Source: Rhodobiaceae bacterium (GTDB taxonomy: Bacteria; Pseudomonadota; Alphaproteobacteria; RS24). Taken from it: a stretch of 33,549 nucleotides of DNA. The DNA lies in NCBI GenBank assembly GCA_018660505.1, contig JABJKE010000018.1, forward strand, positions 1-33,549. Reading direction: 5' to 3'. The position numbers and the translations under genes were made by a program. Under the pieces are notes generated by a model. It ran no database searches and was not told the DNA's origin. It saw nothing but the letters and a program-made list of their open reading frames with translations. Shown here piece by piece: positions 1-7,342 of this stretch (its first letter is position 1; each line of letters begins with the position of its first letter).

Positions 1-357
1 ATGGAAGTTGCCGCAAATGCTGCTCTTTATAAGGGCGATTGGAAATTGCAAAAAATACCCGCGCCTTCGGGGGATGGAAAATGGCGGCTTTATAATCTGG
101 CCAGCGACCCGGGCGAAATGCGCGACTTACAGCATGATTTCGCTGAGATTTTTAAACAGCTGAAGTCAGACTACGCCGCCTATAGCGAGGAAGTGGGCGT
201 TAGCGAGTTAGACGATGATTTCAGTCCGGGTAAGCTGATCGCCCTGAAAGCGGCAAAACCTTTAATGATGCCTTTTCTACCTTATGGGTTTGGCGCCATA
301 TTTGTCTTCATCATGGCTGTATGGTTGGGTGTCCGGCGCCTAAGGCGAACATCGTGA
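1..357 (+). CDS. Sulfatase-family protein, C-terminal fragment with membrane anchor
   Basis: This is the last 118 codons of a larger protein that continues beyond the left edge; the ATG at base 1 need not be its start. The segment with a Gly-Asp-Trp-Lys-Leu strand, then Trp-Arg-Leu-Tyr-Asn-Leu, Asp-Pro-Gly-Glu and Arg-Asp-Leu is the usual C-terminal subdomain of arylsulfatase-type enzymes, which hydrolyse sulfate esters. The catalytic formylglycine site would lie upstream, outside the window. Residues about 90-111 form a hydrophobic helix followed by several Arg, so the protein is probably tail-anchored in the inner membrane with the enzyme domain outside. A short GTGAGC/GCTCAC hairpin covers the stop codon (354-369) but lacks a T run. 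The family call rests on the C-terminal pattern only. Confidence 0.6.
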   Translation: MEVAANAALYKGDWKLQKIPAPSGDGKWRLYNLASDPGEMRDLQHDFAEIFKQLKSDYAAYSEEVGVSELDDDFSPGKLIALKAAKPLMMPFLPYGFGAIFVFIMAVWLGVRRLRRTS

Positions 358-577
358 GCCATAGCTCACCTTATCATAGCGGGCGTCTTTGAAAGGCTGA
401 CGGAAAGTGCATTATCAGCTCCTGATTGCCCTGAGTTCAGAGCTTCAAAGCTTTTCCAGGCAGTTGATACAAACTCCTGAAATTTTTTAGAGTCATATCA
501 CTGGAGTGGCAAGGCGTGTTCTTAGGAGTGGGGCTGAAGAGAGACAATGGCTAAGCCACTAATCTACTTGTGGTAAC
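358..577. other. Intergenic stretch left of the tRNA-Arg fragment
   Basis: No convincing gene is visible on either strand. The only structure seen is the 6-bp hairpin at 354-369 that overlaps the sulfatase stop codon. The stretch is less GC-rich than the genes to its right and belongs to the accessory-looking left end of the window. Confidence 0.4.
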
Positions 578-628
578 TGGCGCACCCGACAGGATTCGAA
601 CCTGTGACCTCTGCCTTCGGAGGGCAGC
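578..628 (-). pseudogene. 3' half of tRNA-Arg(CCG); candidate attachment-site scar
   Basis: Read on the minus strand this is the second half of a tRNA. It has an anticodon stem CTGCC/GGCAG (611-627) with loop CTCCGAA and anticodon CCG, a five-base variable region, a perfect T arm (589-605), a seven-base acceptor 3' strand (582-588), discriminator G and encoded CCA (578-580). The sequence that should hold the D arm and acceptor 5' strand (629 onward) shows no tRNA features at all. The gene is therefore broken exactly at the 5' edge of the anticodon stem. Displaced 3' tRNA halves of this size are typical products of tyrosine-recombinase integration into tRNA genes, so I read this as an att remnant. 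No complete tRNA-Arg(CCG) is present in the window. Confidence 0.8.
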
Positions 629-694
629 TTCAAAAGCTTGAAAAGCACAAGTTCATATTGTATTCTTAAATTCAATAAAAATGCAGAGGTGTGT

Positions 695-889
695 ATGGGG
701 CATCTTCATAAAAAAGTAATTCTGATTATTTCAACCGCAGTTCTGTTGTCTGGGTGCGCTATACAAGCGCAGTTTAATCTTGCCTATACTGAACCGACTT
801 CAACACAAATTCGCAATGAGATTAAAGTCAGTGATAACTTCGAAAACACTTGGAAAAAACTTGTAGGTGAAATGTCGAAGTCTTTCTAA
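695..889 (+). CDS. Small lipoprotein, probably 3'-truncated
   Basis: This is a 64-residue product starting at the ATG at 695, which has an AGAGG ribosome site about six bases upstream. It opens with a lysine-bearing n-region, a hydrophobic core and the lipobox Leu-Ser-Gly-Cys, so it should be lipidated and exported. The mature part is only about 45 residues and ends in a Trp-Lys-Lys-Leu-Val helix followed by Ser-Lys-Ser-Phe. My impression, without a search, is that this resembles the opening of longer bacterial lipoproteins and stops abruptly. The local base composition is AT-richer than the core genes nearby. It lies between a broken tRNA and a possible integrase stub, so it may be a decayed passenger of a mobile element. 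Confidence 0.5.
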   Translation: MGHLHKKVILIISTAVLLSGCAIQAQFNLAYTEPTSTQIRNEIKVSDNFENTWKKLVGEMSKSF

Positions 890-899
890 TTGTCGCCAT
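828..899 (-). pseudogene. Possible integrase N-terminal stub
   Basis: A minus-strand ATG at 897-899, preceded by a GGGAGCAGAG stretch, opens a 23-codon frame beginning Met-Ala-Thr-Ile-Arg-Lys and then runs into sequence antisense to the lipoprotein before a TGA. That opening is common in tyrosine-type phage and island integrases. The similarity is too short to be decisive. If correct, the integrase body has been lost at a junction near 876-890, the same place where the lipoprotein on the other strand ends. Confidence 0.2.
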
Positions 900-1042
900 C
901 TCTGCTCCCACTGTGCCATAATTGTGCCAAGTGCTAGCCCCCTGAAGGTGGACAGTTTTCTGTCAACCAAGCGTGCAGGCGAAAACCCAGTGCAAACCAT
1001 TGGTTTACTGAGTTAATTTCAAAAGATTGTATGAGAGTTATC
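900..1042. other. Gap between scar and tRNA-Gly, with a short direct repeat
   Basis: No gene is evident. The heptamer TGTGCCA occurs twice in direct orientation (912-918 and 923-929), separated by TAAT. Its relation to the possible integrase start just to its left is unknown. Confidence 0.3.
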
Positions 1043-1117
1043 TGGAGCGGGCGATGAGATTCGAACTCACGACCCCAACCTTGGCAAGGTTGTGCTCTAC
1101 CCCTGAGCTACGCCCGC
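1043..1117 (-). tRNA. tRNA-Gly(GCC)
   Basis: The minus strand folds into a complete cloverleaf. The acceptor is GCGGGCG (1111-1117) pairing with CGCCCGC at the 3' end, followed by a D arm containing AGCTCAGGGG-TAGAGC. The anticodon stem-loop CAACC-TTGCCAA-GGTTG carries anticodon GCC. The T arm has the GTTCGAATC core, the discriminator is T and CCA is encoded (1043-1045). It reads the GGC and GGT glycine codons. It is divergent from cnoX and marks the right border of the accessory-looking left end. Confidence 0.95.
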
Positions 1118-1148
1118 GTCACAGAAATGTCGTTTGCACGACGAAGGC

Positions 1149-1177
1149 GTTATGCACCAAAGGGCGGGTTTTGACAA
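1149..1177 (-). promoter_or_regulatory. Sigma-70 type promoter for tRNA-Gly
   Basis: On the minus strand, TTGTCA (1172-1177) and CATAAC (1149-1154) are separated by 17 bases. This predicts a start about 25 bases upstream of the mature tRNA 5' end at 1117, a normal distance for a tRNA leader. It is a sequence match only. Confidence 0.5.
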
Positions 1178-1219
1178 GACGCTTTTTCGGGACGCGAGAT
1201 TTTATCGCCGAAGCCCTAT

Positions 1220-1248
1220 TTATCGCCGTCAGATACCCTATATATAAA
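1220..1248 (+). promoter_or_regulatory. Weak candidate promoter for cnoX
   Basis: TATAAA (1243-1248) lies in an AT stretch 17 bases after TTATCG (1220-1225), a poor -35. The leader then holds a GCCCCC/GGGGGC hairpin (about 1266-1283) just before the ribosome site. The decamer TTTATCGCCG occurs twice in this interval (1201-1210 and 1219-1228). Confidence 0.3.
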
Positions 1249-1302
1249 TCAGTAAGGCAGCGAAGGCCCCCAATTTCGGGGGCAAATAAAATAGGAAGCA
1301 AT

Positions 1303-2253
1303 ATGGACACGCCCGTTCCCGACCCAAGCCAAGCCCCGACCGCAGAGGCGCCAGCCGTCGTTGAGGTAACCACGCAAAGCTTTATGGTCGATGTTATCGA
1401 GGCCAGCCAAAGCCAATTGGTGTTGCTCGACCTATGGGCGCCTTGGTGTGGGCCGTGCAAACAATTGACGCCGCTTCTCGAGACATTGGCAGAAAACGCA
1501 CAAGGGCAAGTGCGGCTCGCCAAAATGAACATTGATGAGCACCCAGAAGTGGCGCAGCAATTAAAAGTGCAATCCATTCCTGCCGTGTTCGCCTTTAAAG
1601 ACGGCCAGCCGGTCGACGGCTTTATGGGCGCCCTGCCCGAGAGCGATGTCAAAAAATTCATCGAAAAAAATCTGGGTGAAGAACTTGGCGCCTCGCCAGC
1701 GGAGGCCTTGATGGAAACCGCGGCCGAGGCTTTGGCACAGGGCCAAATAGAAGACGCGATAGAATGCTATGCGGCCGCGCTGGAGCAAGAGCCAGAAAAT
1801 GTAAAAGCCATGGCCGGATTGGCGCAAGCGCATTTGGCTTCTTCGGCGGAGGCGACGGAAAAAACCAGCGCCGCCACCGCCGCCCTAGCGGGCGCGGGCG
1901 CGCATGACAATGATCCAGATTTAACCGCCGCGCGTGCCGCTTTGGCGCTGGCGGTAAAATTATCCGAGAAACAATCCGAGGCCGGCGATGGCGACGCGAT
2001 TGCGCCTTTGCTGGCGGCGGTGGCGGCCGATGCCCATAATCATCAGGCGCGCTTCGATTTGGCGCTGGCCTATCATGGTGCCGAGCAACGCGAACTGGCT
2101 TTGGAGACTTTGCTGGATAGTATTGCGCTCAATCGGGCTTGGAACGAGGAGGCCGCGCGCAAGCAGTTGGTCGAATTCTTTGACGCTTATGGGGCCACGG
2201 AAGATTTGGTCGTGGCGGCGCGGCGGCGTCTGTCGTCTATTTTGTTTAGCTAA
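1303..2253 (+). CDS. cnoX: CnoX/YbbN-type thioredoxin-TPR co-chaperone
   Basis: This 316-residue protein has a thioredoxin fold followed by helical TPR-like repeats, the architecture of the chaperedoxin CnoX (YbbN). CnoX holds unfolding proteins, protects their cysteines and passes them to chaperones in the cytoplasm. The active site is Trp-Cys49-Gly-Pro-Cys52 and the cis-proline is Pro93 in a Ser-Ile-Pro-Ala loop. Both active cysteines are present, so thiol-disulfide activity is expected, unlike E. coli CnoX, which lacks the classical CxxC. Residues from about 135 onward are Ala-rich helical pairs. The start at 1303 has an AGGAAG site six bases upstream; the open frame extends further back, but that part overlaps tRNA-Gly and is not credible. 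The next gene begins 42 bases after the stop, on the same strand. Confidence 0.9.
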   Translation: MDTPVPDPSQAPTAEAPAVVEVTTQSFMVDVIEASQSQLVLLDLWAPWCGPCKQLTPLLETLAENAQGQVRLAKMNIDEHPEVAQQLKVQSIPAVFAFKDGQPVDGFMGALPESDVKKFIEKNLGEELGASPAEALMETAAEALAQGQIEDAIECYAAALEQEPENVKAMAGLAQAHLASSAEATEKTSAATAALAGAGAHDNDPDLTAARAALALAVKLSEKQSEAGDGDAIAPLLAAVAADAHNHQARFDLALAYHGAEQRELALETLLDSIALNRAWNEEAARKQLVEFFDAYGATEDLVVAARRRLSSILFS

Positions 2254-2295
2254 TTTGGGGCGCGTGCCGATCGCACGCGAGAAAGGTCGACTGTG

Positions 2296-2967
2296 ATGTC
2301 GCAATTTTATCAATCTACCGACGAGCTGCCAGAAACCCTTCCGGTGTTTCCGCTCGAGGGCGTTTTGCTATTGCCGCGCGGGCAATTGCCGCTGAATATT
2401 TTTGAGCCGCGATATTTAAAAATGTTCGAGGACTCGCTCGGCAAAGGACGTCTCATCGGCATTTTGCAGCCGCTCGAGCCGCAAGACGAAAGCGCGCCGC
2501 CGCCACTGACCCAAGTGGGGTGCCTGGGCCGCATTACCTCTTTTAGCGAAACCGATGAAGGCCGCATTATTGTCTCTCTGACCGGCGTGGCGCGCTTCCG
2601 CGTGGCCCAAGAATTGGACGTGCTTACCCCCTATCGCCAAATCAAGGCCGATTATAAGCCCTATGAAAGTGACTTGGTTTCTGAAGTGGGCAGCTTTGAT
2701 GTGAACCGCGATGGCGTGCTGGATGTGCTGCGTCGCTACCTCGATTTAAACGGCATGCAGGCTGATTGGGAAGCCATTGAAAGTTCTGGCAATGAAGCGC
2801 TGGTCAATAGTCTGTGCATCATCAGCCCCTATGGGCCGCAAGAAAAACAAGCCATGTTAGAGGCGGTCACTTTATCGGAGCGGGCAGAAATATTAATCGC
2901 CCTGACCGAAATGGTGTTGGCGCAATTGAGCCAATCGGGCGGCTCTAATGATAATTCAATGCAATAG
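2296..2967 (+). CDS. LON-substrate-binding-domain protein
   Basis: This 223-residue protein consists essentially of the N-terminal domain of Lon protease (PF02190) without the ATPase or peptidase parts. Seen directly are the opening Leu-Pro-Val-Phe-Pro-Leu strand, the Asn-Ile-Phe-Glu-Pro-Arg-Tyr turn, an Ile-Gly-Ile strand and the Gly-Cys-Leu-Gly-Arg-Ile region, all typical of the family. Such stand-alone proteins are common in alphaproteobacteria next to cnoX and a Trm112-like gene, and their role is not established; substrate recognition in proteostasis is a guess. A GTG at 2293 directly precedes the ATG at 2296; the GAAAGG site at 2281-2286 fits the ATG. Confidence 0.85.
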   Translation: MSQFYQSTDELPETLPVFPLEGVLLLPRGQLPLNIFEPRYLKMFEDSLGKGRLIGILQPLEPQDESAPPPLTQVGCLGRITSFSETDEGRIIVSLTGVARFRVAQELDVLTPYRQIKADYKPYESDLVSEVGSFDVNRDGVLDVLRRYLDLNGMQADWEAIESSGNEALVNSLCIISPYGPQEKQAMLEAVTLSERAEILIALTEMVLAQLSQSGGSNDNSMQ

Positions 2968-2987
2968 CAGCCAAGATGGGATATCGC

Positions 2988-3185
2988 ATGAGTGAAGAAA
3001 CCAAACCGCAAGCCACCCTCGACCCAAGCCTTTTAGAGCTATTGGTCTGCCCGGTCAGTCATGGGCCTTTGTCTTATGATGCGAAAGCCAATGAGCTTAT
3101 CTCAAAAGAGGCCGGGCTGGCGTTTCCGGTGCGCGACGGCATTCCGATTATGTTGCCGGAAGAAGCGCGCAAATTATCCTCGTAA
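2988..3185 (+). CDS. Trm112-like (YcaR-type) small protein
   Basis: This 65-residue protein contains the Leu-Leu-Glu-Leu-Leu-Val-Cys-Pro-Val opening, a Gly-Pro-Leu turn and the C-terminal [11 protein letters not shown] that define the Trm112/UPF0434 family. Eukaryotic and archaeal Trm112 proteins are methyltransferase partners; the bacterial short forms are poorly characterised. Only one of the family's zinc-type cysteines is present, so metal binding is unlikely. An in-frame ATG at 2976 would add four residues; neither start has a strong ribosome site. It probably ends the cnoX operon and converges on ubiH with six bases between the stops. Confidence 0.88.
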   Translation: MSEETKPQATLDPSLLELLVCPVSHGPLSYDAKANELISKEAGLAFPVRDGIPIMLPEEARKLSS

Positions 3186-3191
3186 ACCCGC

Positions 3192-4502
3192 CTAATCGTA
3201 AAACCTCTGGCCCCGCATAAGCCGTGCCAGCGGCACCCCTTGTGGGCTTAAGCTGAGCCCGCTATTGGCCTGCTGGTTGAGTTGGCTGCGCAGATTTTCA
3301 TCTCGTGCCACCCGCCGCCCCGTTAGGGCCAAGCCGAGGCGGGCGAGTCCGGCCATAGGCCCGCCGAATAAATTGGCGAGCCCGTGGGTGGTGGCGGCGA
3401 TTAATTTGGCGTCGGCGCGCCGCGCTGTCTCATAGCTCGCCAACATGGCGCCATCGGTTAGCGCCAGGCCGAGCTGGCGGGTCTCGAATAAAATATCGGC
3501 CAGCAGGCTGGCGTCGCGCAAGGTTAAGTTGAAACCCTGCCCCGCTAGCGGGTGGACAACATGGGCCGCCTCGCCCAGCAAGACAATCGGTCCCTCGACG
3601 AAATCTTCCGCCAATTGTAACTGCAAATCTTGCACGGCGAGAGTTCCCTCTACGGTCAAACCGCCAAACCGTCTTTGTGTTGCTTTTTGCAATTCATGGG
3701 CCACGACATCGGGGTCTACTTTTGACAAAGCCTCGGCGCGGGCCTTGGGCAGCGACCAAACCATAGCGACACTTGCGGTGTCTGCCGCCGCTTTGGGAAG
3801 CGGCAAAAGGGCCAGTGGGCCGCTGGGCAAAAACATTTGCTGCGCCATGGCGCTGGCCGGAGTGTCTTGGCGCAACTGCCCAACCAAAGCGGCCGCTTGA
3901 TAATTATGGCGCAACGGGCGCGCCGCCGCTTTTTGCCGCCAAGGCGAGGCGGTTTTTTGCGTGTCGACCAAAAGCGAAGCTTGGCAGTAGGTGCCATCGG
4001 CGAGTGTGGCGATTTTCTCCTTAGGATTAAAGTCAACCATCGGGCACGGCAAACGGACGATGTGCCCGGCCTCAATTTGGCTTTCCAGCGCGGCCGATAG
4101 CGCGCGCCCCAAACTGGCGAGGCTGACGATATGAGCCAAAACCTCCACCGCATCCGCGGCGGAATTTTTTGCCGTCCCAAAGCCGAGGCTGGCGGGAAGC
4201 AAAGCGTCGGCATGGGTATCGGTAGGACGGGCATAGACCCGCATGTCCGCTATCGGCATCGATGGCTGGTCGAGCTTTTGCCAAATATCCAGCGTCTCCA
4301 GCATCACCCGCGAGGCAGGGCTGAGCGCCAAAACGCTCTGCCAATCGGGCAGCATCATGGTTGGGGCATCGTGAAGCGCGACGCGAAAGCCCGCGGCGCT
4401 TAAACACAGAGCGGCGATTTTCGCGCTATTGCCGCCGCCATGAACCAAAACATCCTGTTGGGGAATATCTTGCGCGGCGTGGTTTGAACTGGGGTTTTTC
4501 AT
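3192..4502 (-). CDS. UbiH/COQ6-family FAD-dependent hydroxylase
   Basis: This 436-residue flavoprotein monooxygenase is of the ubiquinone-biosynthesis type and would hydroxylate the quinone ring precursor at the inner membrane. The best evidence is the C-terminal FAD motif Gly-Glu-Ala-Ala-His...His-Pro-Leu-Ala-Gly-Gln-Gly-Phe-Asn-Leu, the family signature. The N-terminal dinucleotide fold is present but altered: the loop is Gly22-Gly-Gly-Asn-Ser-Ala27 instead of GxGxxG, and the strand-2 acidic residue is Asp. The start is taken at the ATG at 4500-4502; a longer frame to 4598 has no support. Which ring position it acts on (UbiF, UbiH or UbiI role) cannot be told. It is convergent with the Trm112-like gene and divergent from amtB. 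Confidence 0.82.
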   Translation of the reverse strand: MKNPSSNHAAQDIPQQDVLVHGGGNSAKIAALCLSAAGFRVALHDAPTMMLPDWQSVLALSPASRVMLETLDIWQKLDQPSMPIADMRVYARPTDTHADALLPASLGFGTAKNSAADAVEVLAHIVSLASLGRALSAALESQIEAGHIVRLPCPMVDFNPKEKIATLADGTYCQASLLVDTQKTASPWRQKAAARPLRHNYQAAALVGQLRQDTPASAMAQQMFLPSGPLALLPLPKAAADTASVAMVWSLPKARAEALSKVDPDVVAHELQKATQRRFGGLTVEGTLAVQDLQLQLAEDFVEGPIVLLGEAAHVVHPLAGQGFNLTLRDASLLADILFETRQLGLALTDGAMLASYETARRADAKLIAATTHGLANLFGGPMAGLARLGLALTGRRVARDENLRSQLNQQANSGLSLSPQGVPLARLMRGQRFYD

Positions 4503-4654
4503 CGGGCGACAGTGCCAAAAAACCGCGTGTCCGTCTAGCCTTATGGCGGGTTGTTTGAAAACCCGCCCCGAAAAATGGCTAAATAATAGGCAGACCAAAG
4601 AGGGTCGCCTAAATTTAAAGCAAATTTATGGGGAAATGGCGCCGCTCATGGCGT

Positions 4655-4674
4655 GCGGGTCGATGGAAGCCCGC
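4655..4674. promoter_or_regulatory. Inverted repeat upstream of the amtB promoter
   Basis: GCGGG (4655-4659) and CCCGC (4670-4674) flank ten bases, about 45 bases upstream of the -24 element. It could be an activator site or merely a hairpin. It does not match the NtrC consensus as I know it. Confidence 0.2.
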
Positions 4675-4704
4675 GCCTGTGCCCTCGGCGGTCGGCGCGC
4701 GAAT

Positions 4705-4721
4705 TTGGCACGCTTATTGCA
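4705..4721 (+). promoter_or_regulatory. Sigma-54 (RpoN) promoter of amtB
   Basis: TTGGCACG-CTTA-TTGCA matches the RpoN consensus TGGCACG-N4-TTGCA at every fixed position, with GG at 4707-4708 (-24) and GC at 4719-4720 (-12). It predicts transcription from about 4732, leaving a leader of about 22 bases before the amtB ATG at 4754. RpoN promoters need an NtrC-class activator, and ammonium transporter genes are classical nitrogen-limitation targets, so site and gene support each other. Confidence 0.88.
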
Positions 4722-4753
4722 TGGTTTTGGCAGATTCATTTGGGGGTTATCAC

Positions 4754-5974
4754 ATGGAAACCAATATTGTTGGCGGCGACGTCTTTTTTATTCTCATGGG
4801 CGCTATTTTAGTGTTCGCCATGCACGCAGGCTTTGCTTTCTTGGAAGTGGGCACGGTGCGCGGCAAAAACCAAGTCAATGCGATGGTCAAAATCTTGTCG
4901 GATTTTGGCGTCTCGACTTTGGCCTATTTCTTTGTCGGCTATTCGGTGGCTTACGGCGTCGACTTCTTATCGTCGGCCTCTGTCATCAGCGGCGGCGCAG
5001 GCAATGAGAGCTATGGCCCGCAAGGTCTGTCGTTGATTAAATTCTTCTTCTTGCTGACTTTCGCAGCCGCCATTCCAGCGATTATCTCTGGTGGCATTGC
5101 CGAGCGTGCCAGATTTGGCCCGCAATTATTTGCCTCGGCGGCGATTGTCGGTCTGGTCTATCCGTTTTTCGAAGGCATCGTCTGGAACGGCAATTTTGGT
5201 TTCCAAGATTGGCTCGAAGCCAGCTTCGGCGCGTCTTTCCATGATTTCGCAGGCTCGGTTGTGGTGCATGGCGTTGGCGGTTGGATTGCCTTTTCGGCAG
5301 TTATCCTGCTGGGCGCGCGCATCGGCCGTTATGGCCCCAAGGGTCGCGCTTTTCCGCCAAGCTCTATTCCATGGTTGGCGCTGGGCAGCTGGTTGCTATG
5401 CATCGGTTGGTTCGGCTTTAACGTGGTTTCGGCACAATCGCTGGAAGGTGTTTCCGGTCTGGTTGCGGTCAATTCTTTGATGGCCATGGTCGGCGGATTG
5501 TTGGCCGCGCTTTGGTTTGGCAAAAGCGATCCGGGTTTTGTCCATAATGGCGCTTTGGCGGGCCTTGTCGCGGTTTGTGCGGGCTCGGATGTGATGCATC
5601 CTGCCGGCGCTTTGGCGACAGGCGCTATTGCCGGTGTCTTATTTGTCTATGCTTTCATCTTCTGTCAGGAAAAACTGAAAATAGATGATGTTCTGGGCGT
5701 CTGGCCTTTGCACGGTCTGGCCGGCGCATGGGGCGGTATTGCTTGCGGCATTTTTGGCCAAGCTGCTTTTGGCGGATTGGGTGGCGTCAGCCTTGCGTCG
5801 CAACTTATCGGCACGCTTGCGGGGTGCGCTTTTGCAGCCCTGTGCGGGGCGATTATCTATGGCCTGTTGAAACGGACCATCGGCATTCGCTTGACCGAGG
5901 AAGAAGAGCGCCAAGGCGCTGACTTGTCGATCCATAAAGTTGCTGCCAACCCAGAAGCGGGCATTGGCGGCTAA
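4754..5974 (+). CDS. amtB: Ammonium transporter (Amt family)
   Basis: This 406-residue polytopic protein starts at the ATG at 4754, behind a GGGGG ribosome site. Several Amt hallmarks are visible: the first-helix segment ending in a Gly-Phe-Ala-Phe-Leu-Glu turn, the His-Asp-Phe-Ala-Gly-Ser...Val-His-Gly-Val-Gly-Gly segment holding the structural Asp and first pore His, and the Asp-Asp...Pro-Leu-His-Gly-Leu-Ala-Gly segment holding the second pore His. It moves ammonium across the inner membrane for assimilation. Unlike the usual proteobacterial glnK-amtB pair, no PII protein gene lies beside it. Expression is probably nitrogen-controlled through the sigma-54 promoter just upstream, and a strong terminator follows about 100 bases after the stop. 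Confidence 0.92.
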   Translation: METNIVGGDVFFILMGAILVFAMHAGFAFLEVGTVRGKNQVNAMVKILSDFGVSTLAYFFVGYSVAYGVDFLSSASVISGGAGNESYGPQGLSLIKFFFLLTFAAAIPAIISGGIAERARFGPQLFASAAIVGLVYPFFEGIVWNGNFGFQDWLEASFGASFHDFAGSVVVHGVGGWIAFSAVILLGARIGRYGPKGRAFPPSSIPWLALGSWLLCIGWFGFNVVSAQSLEGVSGLVAVNSLMAMVGGLLAALWFGKSDPGFVHNGALAGLVAVCAGSDVMHPAGALATGAIAGVLFVYAFIFCQEKLKIDDVLGVWPLHGLAGAWGGIACGIFGQAAFGGLGGVSLASQLIGTLAGCAFAALCGAIIYGLLKRTIGIRLTEEEERQGADLSIHKVAANPEAGIGG

Positions 5975-6071
5975 CTAGCTGGGCCTGTTTTTACACCTTC
6001 TTGGCGCCTTTTGGCTTAAGCGCTTTGCCCCAAGACGGGGCTGGGCTATTGTAAAGACAGCTGATTCGAAC

Positions 6072-6113
6072 AAACCCGAGTGGGGCGAAAAGCGCCGCTC
6101 GGGTTTCTTTTTT
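6072..6113 (+). terminator. Rho-independent terminator after amtB
   Basis: AAACCCGAG (6072-6080) pairs perfectly with CTCGGGTTT (6098-6106), and a T-rich tail follows to 6113. The tail touches the GGAGAG ribosome site of the next gene (6114-6119), so there is no room for a promoter between terminator and gene. A smaller GCCCC/GGGGC hairpin lies at 6027-6041. Confidence 0.88.
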
Positions 6114-6124
6114 GGAGAGACGCC

Positions 6125-7342
6125 ATGTCCCATGGGCCTTTCGATGCCCTGCCTGCCTCCCCCTTCGCGCGCTTGCGTGCGTTGTTGGAAGGCTGCGAGC
6201 CTGGCGACAGCCCGCTTTCTATGGCCATCGGCGAGCCGCAACACGCGCCCCCTGGTTTTGTGCTCGAGGCTTTGCAAAATAATCTGGTCGATTATGGTCG
6301 CTATCCCCCCGTGGGCGGCACGCCCGAATGGCGCGCGGCGGTCGAGGGCTGGTTGGCGCGCCGCTTTAAGCTCGATTTAACCACCGGACTTTTGGCGCAA
6401 GCGGCGCAAATTTTGCCGCTCAATGGCACGCGGGAAGGCTTGTTTATGGCAGCGCAAGTTGCCCCGCCCAAGACGCAAGGGCTCATGGCCATGCCCAATC
6501 CGTTTTATCAAGTCTATGCCAGCGCGGCTTTGGCGGCTGGCGCGCAACCGATATATCTCGACGCACCAGAAGAAAACGGGTTTTTGCCGGATTTAGCGGC
6601 CTTGACGCCAGATATATTGGCGCGCTTGCGGGCGCTCTATTTATGTTCGCCGGCCAATCCGCAAGGCGCGATTGCCGATAAAGCCTATCTGCGCAAAGCT
6701 TACGAGCTGGCCAAAAAACATGACATCTTATTGCTGGTCGATGAGTGTTATAGTGAGATTTATGATAGCGATTTCGAAACCGCCCCGCCGCCGTCTATGG
6801 TGCAAGTGATGGCTGAAGCGCAAGATAGCGATGCCCCCGTGATGGTGTTCCACTCTTTGTCGAAACGCTCGAACTTGCCGGGTTTGCGCTCGGGTTTTGT
6901 GGCGGGCGGCACAAGCGCGATGGCGCGGTTGAATAAACTCCGCATGGTGGCGGGCCCGCAATCGCCCTTGCCTGTGCAACAAGCCGCCGCGCTGGCTTGG
7001 CAAGACGACGCGCATGTGGCAGAAAACCGCGCTGCCTATCGCGCCAAATTAGATATCGCAGAACAGGTTTTCGGCACGGCCTATGGGTTCACCCGACCGC
7101 CAGGCGGGTTTTTTCTCTGGCTAAACGTCGGCGATGGCGAGGCCGCGACCCAGACCCTATGGCGAGAGGCGGGCATTCGGGTTTTACCGGGCGCGTATCT
7201 CACGCAAGACAGCCCATCGGGAGACAATATTGGCGCGCCCTATATTCGCGTCGCCTTGGTGGCCTCGGTCGAGCAAACCCGCGCGGGGCTCGAAAAATTA
7301 AAAGCCTGCCTCGATGCGCATCCGATAAAGGGAGGCGCCTGA
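6125..7342 (+). CDS. DapC-like class I/II aminotransferase
   Basis: This is a 405-residue PLP enzyme of fold type I. The Schiff-base lysine is Lys247 in [14 protein letters not shown], the form seen in DapC succinyldiaminopimelate aminotransferases of lysine and peptidoglycan precursor synthesis. Also visible are the Asn-Gly-Thr-Arg-Glu cofactor phosphate-binding turn, a Pro-Asn-Pro-Phe-Tyr segment, Ser-Pro-Ala-Asn-Pro-Gln and Asp-Glu-Cys-Tyr-Ser-Glu. Substrate cannot be proved from sequence and other aminotransferases share these motifs. The start at 6125 has a GGAGAG site. The stop overlaps the ftsK start by one base (TGATG), so the two are translationally coupled. Confidence 0.82.
   Translation: MSHGPFDALPASPFARLRALLEGCEPGDSPLSMAIGEPQHAPPGFVLEALQNNLVDYGRYPPVGGTPEWRAAVEGWLARRFKLDLTTGLLAQAAQILPLNGTREGLFMAAQVAPPKTQGLMAMPNPFYQVYASAALAAGAQPIYLDAPEENGFLPDLAALTPDILARLRALYLCSPANPQGAIADKAYLRKAYELAKKHDILLLVDECYSEIYDSDFETAPPPSMVQVMAEAQDSDAPVMVFHSLSKRSNLPGLRSGFVAGGTSAMARLNKLRMVAGPQSPLPVQQAAALAWQDDAHVAENRAAYRAKLDIAEQVFGTAYGFTRPPGGFFLWLNVGDGEAATQTLWREAGIRVLPGAYLTQDSPSGDNIGAPYIRVALVASVEQTRAGLEKLKACLDAHPIKGGA

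Noticed and set aside
578-700. tRNA-Arg interrupted by an intron rather than truncated
   Set aside because: Known bacterial tRNA introns interrupt the anticodon loop. Here the anticodon arm is whole and the break is before it, and no 5' half appears downstream on the minus strand.
1171-1205. Forward TTGACA as promoter of cnoX
   Set aside because: No acceptable -10 follows at 16-18 bases on the plus strand; the complement of the same bases fits a tRNA-Gly promoter better.
1119-1661. 180-codon minus-strand open frame
   Set aside because: It lies antisense to cnoX, shows no recognisable domain and is explained by the GC-rich codon pattern of the real gene.
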